Shown: positions 16,970-26,204, counted from the first letter of the stretch. The stretch is 64,000 bases of DNA from JAFEBO01 sp044221315 (GCA_044221315.1 JBGAPK010000004.1:62001-126000); one strand, 5' to 3'. Translations and numbers: made by a program. The notes: generated from the letters alone by a model not told the origin.

Positions 16970-19327
16970 TTACGGACATTCGAGCATCTCGTACGCTGCC
17001 ACAAACATCACGAAATCACCGTCATCCACGAACCCGTCGTGATTCAGATCGCTCGGGCAATCATCCGGCATTTCCGGATTGGTGCACAGCGTCAGGTGAT
17101 ACGCCGCGGCAAAGAGAACAAAGTCGTCGTCATCGACCAGCGAATCGCCGGTGAAGTCGCCGGCGCAAGACGCCACCGTTGTGTACGCGTACGCGACGCT
17201 CGCCGGCAGCTGATCGCTGAGAACCGTCACCTGCACAAACGAGTGGGCGGCCAGAACTCCATCCACCACAACCGGCGGGAGTGTGAGCGTTTGACCCGGC
17301 GCGAGGCCGCCGACATTGACCACATACGAACTCGCGCCACCGATCTCGAGCGCGACGCCCACGCCGTAGACCACCGAAACGCCGGTCAGTTGCAGAGGCG
17401 TCGAATTGGTGTACGACGCAAAGACCGACGCCGTTCCACCGAGCGCCACGGGGCCGGAGGGTGACACCGACATCTCAACCGGCGGAGCTTCCAGAATGGT
17501 GCTCCCCTCGACCGACTGAATCTCGTCGATTTCCTCGCAGTTCACCACAGCACTGAACCGCACGGCGCAGGAGGTTCCGTTCAGTAATGGCGCCGATTGA
17601 GAACCGGGAATCGTCAATGGAACCTGAACACTCTCGCCGGGCAGCACTTGGATCGGATCGAGTTCGGGGGACGCAAGCGGCTCGATCAATTCACCGTTGT
17701 ACGCGAAGAGCCCGGCCGAATACCCGATCACGACGTCGCGAGCCGACGCATCGTTGTTCGTGATGGACAGCATGCCCGTGACGTCCGACCCCGCGCCGAC
17801 GAATTCGGGCGCCCCGAACTGAACATCGAGCGACGGGACCGCGAGAACCGGATCGGGAGTCGAACGCGGCGCCGGCCGATACAGAGCGGCAATGTTGGCC
17901 ATTTCGTTCCTGCCGGGGTGTTTGGTCTTGATCACCTTGCCAAACCCCATTTTCTCGTTGGTCTTGGTTTCCTTGTGGACGTACTCATCTTCCCCCGCCT
18001 TTTTCTGATAATGCACGCGTTTGTCCGCCCGAACGGTCGACCACATGAATCCGGTGTCGAAAGAAGCTTCGGGCGGCGCTGTCGCCACGCGGAGAAGGGC
18101 GCGCGATGCCGGCCCGATCACGGTGAGACCTTCAATCGTCTCGGGCGTGTTGGATTGAGAGGTCGGATCGAGTTCCTGCCAGCCACCGCCATCGGTCAGA
18201 TCAGGCCGCTTCATGCTCGCTTCCGTCCAGACATGAAACGCCCAGGTTCGATCGATGGTTTTGCCGTCATCCACGCCGTAAACATTGCCCTTTGGAGTCT
18301 GCCGGACGATCCTTTGGAATTCGTCCACGTGCCCGTTGGGCGTCGGATCGTCGCCGACAACGTCGTTGTCGACGGCCGCTCCGTGGGCGCTCACCGGGCG
18401 GGAAGGGATGCCGAGTGTCCGCAGAAACGTGGTGGCGACGCACGCAAAATTCCAACACTGGCCGTACTTGACCGGCTTGTACGGAGGCGCCGCCCGCATG
18501 TATTCCTTCAGAATGGCGTCCGTTCCGGTCCAGACCTCCGGGCTCTTCCCGCCGGAGAAGTCGCCACTCCAATTGCCCACGATGAACCCCTTTGCCCAGA
18601 AACGCGTATTGCAGCTTCCGGAAATCTCTCGCGCGACCGCCGCCGGGCTCTTGCGGTTTAACGGGGCCTGCTCTTTCATCAGATAAAGAGCCATGTCGAG
18701 CGCGCTCTCATCAAACTGCCCGAATCGCCACCCCCTTACTTTCTGTTTTTCCCAGGTGACTTGCCCGTCCTCGGTCTCAACGTATTCCTTTCGCTCCTTT
18801 GCATCCGCGTAGTACACAGCGTCCGACGCGGCCCACGGATTGAAGAGCACCACCACAGGCTTTGGAAACGCCTGAACCGACTCGTGGATTCCAGCCTTCC
18901 CTTCAACGCTGAATTCGTACTGGCCGACTTCGGCCTCGGACGGAATGTGCACCTGAAGCCGATGCAACAGATCCGTGGGCGTGACGACCGTCGCTAGCTT
19001 TCGGATGTACCAGGTGTCGCCCGGATCAGGATCGCCGTCGGCGACCGGTAATACGCTCTCAACCTGGTTGGTCCCCCATTGTCGCTTCGCCCTGAGAGTA
19101 AAGGCCCACTCGACGGCCGGATCGTCCTTGGTCGTGGTCACGGTGAAGTAGTACGAACTCGCCCGACGCACGATCAGACGCGGAACAGCCTTCACCCGAT
19201 AGGCCGCTGTGTGTGCGCTCGCCGCGGATTCTTTCGCAAGGTCGTCGATTTGCTTCACCTGAGGCGTCGCTGGCGCCGCTCCGCTGAAGCCGAGACAAAG
19301 CACCAGCCAAAGGCGAATGAGAATCAT
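16970..19327 (-). CDS. Secreted animal-type (factor XIII/TGM-like) transglutaminase with C-terminal dockerin repeats
   Basis: 785 residues with a signal peptide (MILIRLWLVLCLGFSGAAPA). It looks like an animal transglutaminase along its whole length: an N-terminal beta-sandwich (RLIVRRASSYYFTV, about 50-150), the VLFNPWAASDAVYYAD block (160-175), WRFGQFDESALDMALYLM (200-217), GNWSGDFSGG with the oxyanion Trp (W253), YGQCWNFACV (nucleophile C291), TWAFHVWTEA (H365), GGWQELDPT (D387), and a TKHPGRNEMANI segment after the core. Two Ig-like domains follow (about 500-715). The last 65 residues are two GDxxVDDxDF dockerin-like repeats. Expected reaction: calcium-dependent cross-linking of Gln and Lys side chains outside the cell. 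The alternative is a related protease or structural role, but the full catalytic set is present. Confidence 0.88.
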   Translation of the reverse strand: MILIRLWLVLCLGFSGAAPATPQVKQIDDLAKESAASAHTAAYRVKAVPRLIVRRASSYYFTVTTTKDDPAVEWAFTLRAKRQWGTNQVESVLPVADGDPDPGDTWYIRKLATVVTPTDLLHRLQVHIPSEAEVGQYEFSVEGKAGIHESVQAFPKPVVVLFNPWAASDAVYYADAKERKEYVETEDGQVTWEKQKVRGWRFGQFDESALDMALYLMKEQAPLNRKSPAAVAREISGSCNTRFWAKGFIVGNWSGDFSGGKSPEVWTGTDAILKEYMRAAPPYKPVKYGQCWNFACVATTFLRTLGIPSRPVSAHGAAVDNDVVGDDPTPNGHVDEFQRIVRQTPKGNVYGVDDGKTIDRTWAFHVWTEASMKRPDLTDGGGWQELDPTSQSNTPETIEGLTVIGPASRALLRVATAPPEASFDTGFMWSTVRADKRVHYQKKAGEDEYVHKETKTNEKMGFGKVIKTKHPGRNEMANIAALYRPAPRSTPDPVLAVPSLDVQFGAPEFVGAGSDVTGMLSITNNDASARDVVIGYSAGLFAYNGELIEPLASPELDPIQVLPGESVQVPLTIPGSQSAPLLNGTSCAVRFSAVVNCEEIDEIQSVEGSTILEAPPVEMSVSPSGPVALGGTASVFASYTNSTPLQLTGVSVVYGVGVALEIGGASSYVVNVGGLAPGQTLTLPPVVVDGVLAAHSFVQVTVLSDQLPASVAYAYTTVASCAGDFTGDSLVDDDDFVLFAAAYHLTLCTNPEMPDDCPSDLNHDGFVDDGDFVMFVAAYEMLECP

Positions 19328-19494
19328 GGCAACCCCATTCTTCTGCCGGGAGGTTGTGTGTGCGTGCGAACTCCCGCACCATACAGCCTACAGGACGAGC
19401 CGCCGCAAGGAAAGCCGATTTGCAGTCAATCTGAGAACAGCCGGGGAGTAAGACCGGGCAATCGGGGCATGTGTCCTGCTGGAGCGATCCCGGA

Positions 19495-20169
19495 CTACGC
19501 CGACGCCGGCGTCGCGCTCTGCGCCGGCGACCATCCCAGCCCCTGAAGCACCGGCACCCAGCGCTCGGCGCGTGCGAGGGCCTGCTCGTCCTTGCCCCCC
19601 CACCACCAGCACATTTCGACCGGCGTGTTCATGTCGATCACCAGGTCGGCCATCTGCTTGTCCGTCAGATCCGCGAACGGCGTGTCGACCCGGATCGCGG
19701 GCCGCCCGTGCTCGGTTCCGTCGAGGCTCGCCAGGCGCGTGACCAAGAGTGCCCGATCGACAACCCGCGCGATTCTTTCAACCTCCGGCGTCCCGGTGAA
19801 CTGGACGGGCCACACGACCAGATCGCAGCCCAATTGCGCGGCCTGGTACGTCGCCGAAATCAGATTCACCGATTCGCTCAGCCCCGCCCCGAAACTCCCG
19901 TGCGCCCCCGGTCCACGCAGTTCCGCGCGTCCCTCCGCGATGTCCAACTCGTACAGCCGCGCCTGCTTCTCGACCGCCATTCGGCGTGCCCTATTCGTCT
20001 CATCGCCGACCGGCACGAATAGAACGATCGGCCTCGGGGCCTTTTCATCGCCGCCGGCGCTGACGATTGCTTCCCTCGCGGCGGCACACGCCACCAGCGA
20101 CGCGATCGAACCGTCCGAGATCACGAGTGTCCGGGAGAGATTCGCCGAGTTGTTTGTGTTTGTCCCCAT
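19495..20169 (-). CDS. QueC-like (7-cyano-7-deazaguanine synthase fold) protein lacking the usual ATP loop
   Basis: 224 residues from ATG 20169 (GTG 20184 possible). The overall layout follows QueC: an N-terminal strand-loop-helix, a middle part with LISATYQAAQLGCDLVVWPV, and a late RVDTPFADLTDKQMADLV block that matches the TPLxxLTKxEIV region of QueC. However, the ATP pyrophosphatase loop SGGxDS reads SDGSIAS (residues 18-24), and the C-terminal zinc-binding Cys cluster is absent. It may be a divergent or non-catalytic homolog. A tgt gene for queuosine lies 10 kb away, but no queD/E/F is seen here. Family assignment is moderate. Confidence 0.5.
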   Translation of the reverse strand: MGTNTNNSANLSRTLVISDGSIASLVACAAAREAIVSAGGDEKAPRPIVLFVPVGDETNRARRMAVEKQARLYELDIAEGRAELRGPGAHGSFGAGLSESVNLISATYQAAQLGCDLVVWPVQFTGTPEVERIARVVDRALLVTRLASLDGTEHGRPAIRVDTPFADLTDKQMADLVIDMNTPVEMCWWWGGKDEQALARAERWVPVLQGLGWSPAQSATPASA

Positions 20170-20311
20170 CGAGCGGCCCCCCACCAGCGATCAGGGGCTT
20201 TTTCGTTGTCCGTCGACCCTCGGATTCACCGAAGCGTCCGCGGCACGATCGCCCTTAAGAGCGAATACGCCCTTCGCGCCGGGAGGTTCCTGCTGGAAAC
20301 GTTTTCGACAG

Positions 20312-21907
20312 TTACGGGGCGTTGGAATAAAACTTTGCGGCATTCGCCTTGAGCGCCGCCAGGTCTTCCTTGCGCATGTACATCATGTGCCCGGACTTGT
20401 AGTAATCCATCCGTACGTTCTTGCGTAGACCCGCCTCCAAGCCCATGTGCGCGACGGTGTATTCGCTTGCGAAAAACGGCGTCGCCAGGTCGTAATAGCC
20501 GCTGGCGATCGCCACCCGCAAATCCGGATTCCTACTGATCGCTCCTTGCAGTGTCCCGCTGACGTCGGGGTAGCTCGATTCCGTCGGGAATTTCCAAGGC
20601 CTCACCCGGCCGGTCAGGATCTCGTAGTTCACGTCGGTCTCGTACTTGAGTTCGCCTCGCACGTAAGCGTTCAGGGCGGCCGTGAATGGCCCGAGAATCG
20701 CGGCGTAGCTCGGATCGTACTCGGGGCTCCCCGCGACCTCGTTGCGGTCTACGCCCTTGTACCGACTGTCCAGACGCCCGACGCTCCGCCCCTGATCTCG
20801 AAGTAGTTCCTTGGTAAACGCCTGAATCGGCACCCGCAGGTGGCTCAGCAGGATGTACTCCTTGCTTATCCCGATCAACTTGGACAGCTTCTCCGCAACC
20901 GTCTCCCGCTCTTCCTTCGTCAGCGTGTCGCCCTTGGAGAGGGCCAGGAGGTATTCGCCGCCCGCGAACTTTCGGGCTTCGTCGAGCGTCTTCTCGAGGT
21001 CCTTGTCGAATGGCGGCGCCAATTTCTTGTGATAGAACGCCGTCGCCGTGTACGTAGGCAGGAAGAGCCAGTACGGCTCATCGTTCCCCGGACCGAAGTC
21101 CAGTGTCTGGAAGTTCAGCACCATCGAGATCAGCGTGATGCCGTTGAGGTAGATCCCAAGACGGTCTTGCAAGTCTCCCGAGAGCGCCGCCGCCCGCGTC
21201 GTGCCGTAACTCTCCCCTGCCAGGAACTTCTGCGAAAGCCACCGCTCGTTGCGCGTCAACCAGAGCCGGATGAAATCGCCGACCGACCTCGCATCCTCGT
21301 TCAGTCCGTGAAACTTCGACGCGTCTTCGCCCTCCGCCGCACGGCTGAACCCCGTGCTCACCGGATCGATGAACACCAGGTCGGTCAGGTCGAGCCACGA
21401 ATAGTCGTTGTCCACCAGCGTGCCAGGAGGAGTCGGCATCTCCCCGTCATCGCCAAAAAGCACCCGGCGCGGCCCAATCGCTCCCAGATGAAGCCAGACC
21501 GAACTCGACCCCGGCCCGCCGTTAAAGGTAAACGTCACCGGCCGCGTTGCCGCATCCCCCCGCTTCCAACCATCCCCGGCCTTTTCCATTTTCTCGTACG
21601 CGATGTAGAAGATGTTCGCCTTCACCTTGCCGTAGTCGTCCATCTGAGGCAGCAGCCCTGTCGTCACCCGGTAGTGAATCGCCTTGCCCCCGATCGTCAC
21701 GTCGTGCTCGGTCACAACCGGCGGCTTCTCGCCGTCCTTTCCGTCTTTGCTTTCCTTCTTGTCCGGCTTGGCGTCGTTCTTGGCTTCGGTCTTCTCCTCC
21801 GCCCGGGCATCAGGCCGCCCGCGATCGCCGCGTCTCTCCTGCGCGACGACGCCCACCGAAAGGCCGCACACAACCGCTACACACGCCACGAGCCACTTGG
21901 TCTTCAT
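20312..21907 (-). CDS. Secreted S10 serine carboxypeptidase-like protein
   Basis: 531 residues from ATG 21907 (an in-frame GTG two codons earlier is possible). A signal peptide (MKTKWLVACVAVVCGLSVGV...VAQ) is followed by a Lys/Glu/Asp-rich linker (about 24-65). The carboxypeptidase Y-type hallmarks are present: FNGGPGSSSVW (oxyanion, 128-138), GESYG (nucleophile S233), GYYDLATP (D473) and KSGHMMY (H507). Such enzymes remove C-terminal residues from peptides, usually at acidic pH. Many bacterial members are of unknown substrate. It lies downstream of thpR in a minus-strand run, and copy 2 of the palindromic element sits just upstream. Confidence 0.88.
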   Translation of the reverse strand: MKTKWLVACVAVVCGLSVGVVAQERRGDRGRPDARAEEKTEAKNDAKPDKKESKDGKDGEKPPVVTEHDVTIGGKAIHYRVTTGLLPQMDDYGKVKANIFYIAYEKMEKAGDGWKRGDAATRPVTFTFNGGPGSSSVWLHLGAIGPRRVLFGDDGEMPTPPGTLVDNDYSWLDLTDLVFIDPVSTGFSRAAEGEDASKFHGLNEDARSVGDFIRLWLTRNERWLSQKFLAGESYGTTRAAALSGDLQDRLGIYLNGITLISMVLNFQTLDFGPGNDEPYWLFLPTYTATAFYHKKLAPPFDKDLEKTLDEARKFAGGEYLLALSKGDTLTKEERETVAEKLSKLIGISKEYILLSHLRVPIQAFTKELLRDQGRSVGRLDSRYKGVDRNEVAGSPEYDPSYAAILGPFTAALNAYVRGELKYETDVNYEILTGRVRPWKFPTESSYPDVSGTLQGAISRNPDLRVAIASGYYDLATPFFASEYTVAHMGLEAGLRKNVRMDYYKSGHMMYMRKEDLAALKANAAKFYSNAP

Positions 21908-21944
21908 GGCCACATGCTACCGAATTACTGCGAACCGGCTGCAT

Positions 21945-21985
21945 CCTCTGAAAGCCCCTTCCCGGAGGGAAGGTTTTGGGGGAAC
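21945..21985 (+). repeat. GC-rich palindromic element, copy 2
   Basis: CCTCTGAAAGCCCCTTCCC then GGAGGGAAGGTTTTGGGGG. It shares the CTCTGAA flank and the palindromic core with the other copies. It lies between thpR and the S10 peptidase. Confidence 0.6.
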
Positions 21986-21998
21986 GGCGTGGCTCTTT

Positions 21999-22535
21999 CT
22001 AGCCCAGCCGCACCACTTTCACCGCCTCGTGCACCGCGCCGCTCGCTCGCAGGTGGCTGCTCATCAATCGAACTTCCCCGACCTGAAAGCCTTCCTCCCG
22101 CATCTCCAATTCCGCCCGCTCAACCTTCGCGCCTGCGAACCTCGCGACGGTGAAATGCGGCAGGAACGCCTCGTGCTTCTTCCCCCGATCGAGCGCCAGC
22201 CTCGACGCCAGCCGTCTCTGAATCTCCAATAACCCAGCCGGCGCATCCGTCTCCACCGCGATCAGCCGCGGCTGACCCCGCTCCGGAAGCATCATCATCC
22301 GCTTCGCGCAGAGCACGAACGGCGGCACCCCTGCCGCGCTTCGCTCAACAGATTCCTTGACATCAGGCAACTGACGCTCGTCGATCTCGCCCAGGAATAC
22401 CAGCGTGAGGTGCACCTGCTCCTCCGTTGTCAGCCGCACTTTTTCGGGCAGGATGTTCTTGGCGGCCAGCAGCCACCGCCCCGCCACATCGAGAGGCGGA
22501 TACGCCGCCACAAACAACCGCACCGAGCGACTCAT
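21999..22535 (-). CDS. thpR: RNA 2',3'-cyclic phosphodiesterase (LigT/ThpR)
   Basis: 178 residues, the usual length of this 2H phosphoesterase. Both catalytic HxTx motifs are intact: HLTL at 42-45 and HFTV at 127-130. It starts MSRSVRLFVAAYPP, matching the RLFxAxxPP opening of the family. The enzyme opens 2',3'-cyclic phosphates on RNA ends and can act as an RNA ligase in vitro. It lies 51 bp downstream of the UDP-glucuronate decarboxylase gene, and may be co-transcribed, without an obvious functional link. Confidence 0.9.
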   Translation of the reverse strand: MSRSVRLFVAAYPPLDVAGRWLLAAKNILPEKVRLTTEEQVHLTLVFLGEIDERQLPDVKESVERSAAGVPPFVLCAKRMMMLPERGQPRLIAVETDAPAGLLEIQRRLASRLALDRGKKHEAFLPHFTVARFAGAKVERAELEMREEGFQVGEVRLMSSHLRASGAVHEAVKVVRLG

Positions 22536-22586
22536 TTCTCTCCCAATTCTCTCCTTCTAAGCCCTCACGGTGTCTGTGATGAATTC

Positions 22587-23558
22587 CTAGTAATTCGGCG
22601 TCGGCGCCCGGAAATGGTCCAGATCGATCCCCTTGAAGTACTCGATGGTCTTCCGAAGCCCTTCGTCCAGCCCCACCGTCGGCTCCCAGCCAAGTTTCGC
22701 CTTCGCCAGCGTGATATCCGGCTGCCTCTGCGTCGGGTCATCCGCCGGCAAGGGCCGCTTCACCAACTTTGATTTCGCGCCCGTCATTTTGACGACTGTT
22801 TCGGCCAGCAACAGGATGCTCATCTCATTCGGGTTTCCCAGATTCACCGGCCCGTGGAAGTCATCCGGACCGTTCATGAGCGCAATCAGGCCGTTCACCA
22901 GATCGTCCACGTAACAGAACGACCGGGTCTGTTTCCCTTCCCCAAACACCGAAATATCCTGCCCGGCCAGCGCTTGTCGGATGAAATTGCTCACCACCCG
23001 CCCATCAAACGGATGCATCCGCGGTCCGTACGTATTGAAAATCCGCGCCACCCGGATGTTCACCTTGTTCATCCGCTGGTAATCAAAGAACAACGTCTCC
23101 GCCGCCCGCTTCCCTTCGTCGTAACACGCCCGGGGCCCGATCGGGTTCACGTTTCCGCGATACCCCTCGGTCTGCGGATGCACCTCCGGATCGCCGTACA
23201 CCTCGCTCGTGGATGCCTGCAGTATCTTCGCGTGGCACCGCTTCGCCATGCCCAGCATGTTGATCGCTCCCAGCACGCTGGTCTTCATCGTCTTGATCGG
23301 GTTGTACTGGTAATGGCCCGGCGCCGCGGGACATGCGAGGTTGTAGATCTCGTCCACTTCGAGCCAGAGCGGGTGCGTCACGTCATGCCGGATCAACTCA
23401 AAGTTCGGCTTTGCGAGCAGATGAACGATGTTGCTTTTCTGGCTTGTGAAGAAATTGTCCACGCAGATCACGTCGTGCCCGGCGCTTACCAGCCGGTCAC
23501 ACAGGTGCGACCCCAGAAACCCCGCCCCACCCGTCACCACAATCCGCCGGATCTTCAT
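22587..23558 (-). CDS. UDP-glucuronate decarboxylase (UDP-xylose synthase), SDR family
   Basis: 323 residues from ATG 23558; the longer open frame to 23798 is the shadow of the next gene. It converts UDP-glucuronate to UDP-xylose with bound NAD+. The Rossmann motif TGGAGFLGSHL lies at 9-19, STSEVYGDP at 116-124, and the catalytic YDEGK at 146-150 (Y146, K150). The GPRACYDEGKR and RIFNTYGPRMHPFDGRVVSN segments are characteristic of the UXS group rather than of epimerases. UDP-xylose would serve a surface polysaccharide. It follows the aldo/keto reductase by 20 bp and is likely in the same transcript. Confidence 0.92.
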   Translation of the reverse strand: MKIRRIVVTGGAGFLGSHLCDRLVSAGHDVICVDNFFTSQKSNIVHLLAKPNFELIRHDVTHPLWLEVDEIYNLACPAAPGHYQYNPIKTMKTSVLGAINMLGMAKRCHAKILQASTSEVYGDPEVHPQTEGYRGNVNPIGPRACYDEGKRAAETLFFDYQRMNKVNIRVARIFNTYGPRMHPFDGRVVSNFIRQALAGQDISVFGEGKQTRSFCYVDDLVNGLIALMNGPDDFHGPVNLGNPNEMSILLLAETVVKMTGAKSKLVKRPLPADDPTQRQPDITLAKAKLGWEPTVGLDEGLRKTIEYFKGIDLDHFRAPTPNY

Positions 23559-23578
23559 GCGCCAGTCTCCATCCAAAC

Positions 23579-24379
23579 CTATCCCACCTTGCACGAACCT
23601 ACATCGACCGCCCTTGCCGCCGCCTCGCAGTTCTCCCGCAGGTGCGCCGGATTTGTCGTCCCCACAACCACGCTCGCAACCGCCGAAATTCTCAACACCC
23701 GGCCCATTGCCGCACGCACCGCGTCCGGACCCTGCTTTCCGACTTGGCCGCTCGCCAGCGCCTTTTTCGCCAGAATGCCCACTCCCCGCCGCTCGCATTC
23801 GGCGGCAACCGCCTCCATGCGTGAGTCCCCTTCCTCAAACTCGATCATCAGCACATCCGCCCACGACATCGCGAACCGTGCTCCGATTTCAGTCTTCACC
23901 GACGCTCCCACCAGCCCGATCTCTCCCCGCTGCTTCGCGTGAACAAGGGCCCGGGCTCCCCCTTCGAAACCATCTTCCATCAACTCCGCCCGCCCGTCGG
24001 AGTGAAGCAGCACGCAGTGCACCGTCTTCAGGCGTTCCACGCTGCGAGCCACGCTCTCGGCGATCGCAACATAACTGAAATCAAACGATGAGCGCTCGCC
24101 ATCGAAGCTCTCGCCGGCCTTCGTGACGATGAACCACCTGCCGCCCTCGAGCAGCGGGCCGAGGCGTTCTTCCGAGTTTCCATACGCCGGCGCGGTATCG
24201 ATGAGATTGATCCCAAGCCGCGCCGCCTCTGCTAGAAGGGTCCGCGCCTCGTCATCGGTTGGAATCACTGCCGGATACCGCAGTCCGCCCGTTCGTCCGA
24301 GTTTCACGGTCCCCAGCCCGACGACGCTCACCATCGCGCCGCTCCTGCCGAGGGATCGCTTCGCCAATCCGGGTTTCAT
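23579..24379 (-). CDS. Aldo/keto reductase family protein
   Basis: 266 residues from ATG 24379, whose ATGA overlaps the stop of the upstream FAD oxidoreductase gene. This overlap fixes the start against a TTG at 24394. It has the AKR opening (RSLGRSGAMVSVVGLGTVKLG), the catalytic Asp/Tyr region NLIDTAPAYGNSEERLG and a Lys in FIVTKAGE. The usual catalytic His region reads CVLLHSDGR. A late VVVGTTNPAHLREN matches the NADPH-binding end of the barrel. The protein is a little shorter than typical (300+). The substrate is unknown; coupling to the oxidoreductase suggests a shared small-molecule pathway. Confidence 0.86.
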   Translation of the reverse strand: MKPGLAKRSLGRSGAMVSVVGLGTVKLGRTGGLRYPAVIPTDDEARTLLAEAARLGINLIDTAPAYGNSEERLGPLLEGGRWFIVTKAGESFDGERSSFDFSYVAIAESVARSVERLKTVHCVLLHSDGRAELMEDGFEGGARALVHAKQRGEIGLVGASVKTEIGARFAMSWADVLMIEFEEGDSRMEAVAAECERRGVGILAKKALASGQVGKQGPDAVRAAMGRVLRISAVASVVVGTTNPAHLRENCEAAARAVDVGSCKVG

Positions 24380-25524
24380 GCCGTCAGTTGCCAAGGTGGC
24401 AAAGCGTAGTCGATGGGCCCCACGCTCCCAAGATCGCAGGCGCCCGTCGCCTTCGCCCGTAGCCTCTCCAGAACGCCCTGGGCCGCCGCCGGCGCCATCA
24501 CCAGTTTCGTCGGCCAGACCGCGAGCACCGAGGTATCCCCGACTTCGCGCACCACAGGCCCATTGGGCCTTCGGCCTGCGCTGTCCTTTCCCTCCGCCCG
24601 GTCAACCCGCACCGTGCCGAAGATCCACCCGCCGGTGTCGAGACCCGGAAAGCAGGCCGCCAGTTCCTGCCGAGCAAACGCGATCTGCTCGCCCTCCGAA
24701 CGGGCGACCCCTGACTCCGCCAACTCGCCACCGAGATACCACACCGTCCCGCCGTCGGCCTCAGAACTCGTCACCGTCAGCCGCGGCTTGTCGCTGGCAG
24801 TGGCGACCCAGTGCCCGTACATCGCGCCTGGCGCGCCCCGGGCGAACACCATGTGAAGCGGACGCCGCTGCGCCCACCTCGACGCATCCTCGCCGAGCAG
24901 GGCTAGCAACGATTCATTTCCGGCTCCCGAGCAGAGCAAAGCCGCCGACGCATCGATCGATCCCGCATCGGTCTCGATCGTCACCCCGGCGGCAGATCGG
25001 CGCAGCGCCGATACGTCGGACCGCACGATCGGCCCCGTTCCCGCCCTCATCAGGCGTTCGAGCGCCGACCTCGAGTCGATGACTGTTTCATCAACTTGGT
25101 AGACACTCCCTCCGCGCCCCGCGAACAGCGCCGGCCAATCTTGCTTCTCCAGCGGCCTTACGTGGCTCGACAGGACCTTCGCAGCGACCGCACCCGTCGC
25201 CTTCGCGAGGATGCTTCCGTCCGTCCACATGTGCATCGACCTGGCGAGCACGCGCACGTCGCGCAGGTCCGGACCGTCCTCGCCACGCATCGCCAAATCC
25301 CACGCCAAGGCGGACGCTCCCGCCTGACGCGCCGCTTCCATCGCCATCGGGCTCACGGCGTACTTCACGCCCCGGTGCAGGATCCCCTGCGAGAGCACCG
25401 TCTGCCCGTCCCCAAGAGCCGACCTCTCAAGCAGCACCACTCCGTACCCGGCGCGCGACAGACTCCAGCGGCACCACAACCCCGCGACGCCGCCACCGAT
25501 GATCACCACGTCAGCCCGCGCCAT
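24376..25524 (-). CDS. FAD-dependent oxidoreductase (DAO family)
   Basis: 382 residues. It starts directly with the dinucleotide-binding strand ADVVIIGGGVAGLWCRWSL (GxGxxG at about 11-16) and an acidic ERSALG end of strand 2. Later it has ALLCSGAGNESLLALLG, the second FAD-contact motif (CxGAG type) of the D-amino-acid oxidase/glycine oxidase superfamily. SQGILHRGVKYA matches the substrate-side loop seen in L-2-hydroxyglutarate and glycerol-3-phosphate type enzymes. The substrate is not determinable. It overlaps the aldo/keto reductase gene by 4 nt (ATGA) and lies 20 bp after the LysM gene. Confidence 0.85.
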   Translation of the reverse strand: MARADVVIIGGGVAGLWCRWSLSRAGYGVVLLERSALGDGQTVLSQGILHRGVKYAVSPMAMEAARQAGASALAWDLAMRGEDGPDLRDVRVLARSMHMWTDGSILAKATGAVAAKVLSSHVRPLEKQDWPALFAGRGGSVYQVDETVIDSRSALERLMRAGTGPIVRSDVSALRRSAAGVTIETDAGSIDASAALLCSGAGNESLLALLGEDASRWAQRRPLHMVFARGAPGAMYGHWVATASDKPRLTVTSSEADGGTVWYLGGELAESGVARSEGEQIAFARQELAACFPGLDTGGWIFGTVRVDRAEGKDSAGRRPNGPVVREVGDTSVLAVWPTKLVMAPAAAQGVLERLRAKATGACDLGSVGPIDYALPPWQLTA

Positions 25525-25544
25525 GCACCCTCGACTTCATCGCC

Positions 25545-26204
25545 CTACTGCGGCGCCGGCGGGATCACCAGTTCCTGCCCCGGCCTCAGATCCTCTGCAC
25601 GCCCCAGCACGTTCCGGTTTGCTTCCAGGATCAGGCTGATGTTCTTGATCGTTCCGCAGTACTTCTTTGAGATCCCCGTCAGAGTGTCCCCGGACTCGAC
25701 CTTGTGCGTGCGCTTGGCCGCCGACAACTCGGGCTTCGCGTTCACGGACGGCGGGCGGGCGGTGGGCTTGCCCTGGATGTTCGCCGCGTCCTTCGGGATT
25801 CGGATCACCCGTCCCGTCCGAAGCCTCGTCGGGTCCACGAGCGGGTTAGCGCTCGCGATGACGTCCGCCTTGGACCTGCTTCCCAGCATCTTTTGCGCGA
25901 TCGATGCGAACGTCTCTCCCGCCTGCACGGTGTATTCGGTGAACTCCGGCGCGATGACACCCCCACCGGCCTTGGGCTTCTGCGCTTGTTTGATTTCGGG
26001 AGGCGGTTCCTTCACAGGGTCAGCGATCGCCGGCGCGAGTTTCGGACGTGCTGGCGAATCCTGGAGTGGCCCCGCTTCCTTGACCGTGTCCGTTCTTCCG
26101 AAACTGATCTTGGGGTCGGCCGGGCTCCAGAGCCAGAAGACCGTGATCCAGACGATCACGAGCGAGAAGAGGCCGGCCGCGATCTTCCCGCCGTGGTGAT
26201 CCAT
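25545..26204 (-). CDS. Membrane-anchored protein with two LysM domains
   Basis: 219 residues. One membrane helix near the N-terminus (about 8-26) is followed by a Pro/Lys-rich linker and two peptidoglycan-binding LysM domains: YTVQAGETFASIAQKML (about 91-137) and HKVESGDTLTGISKKYCGT (about 167-215). It is likely anchored in the inner membrane with the LysM domains in the periplasm. No catalytic domain is present, so it probably tethers or positions the cell wall. It lies between secDF and the FAD oxidoreductase, all on the minus strand. Confidence 0.88.
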   Translation of the reverse strand: MDHHGGKIAAGLFSLVIVWITVFWLWSPADPKISFGRTDTVKEAGPLQDSPARPKLAPAIADPVKEPPPEIKQAQKPKAGGGVIAPEFTEYTVQAGETFASIAQKMLGSRSKADVIASANPLVDPTRLRTGRVIRIPKDAANIQGKPTARPPSVNAKPELSAAKRTHKVESGDTLTGISKKYCGTIKNISLILEANRNVLGRAEDLRPGQELVIPPAPQ

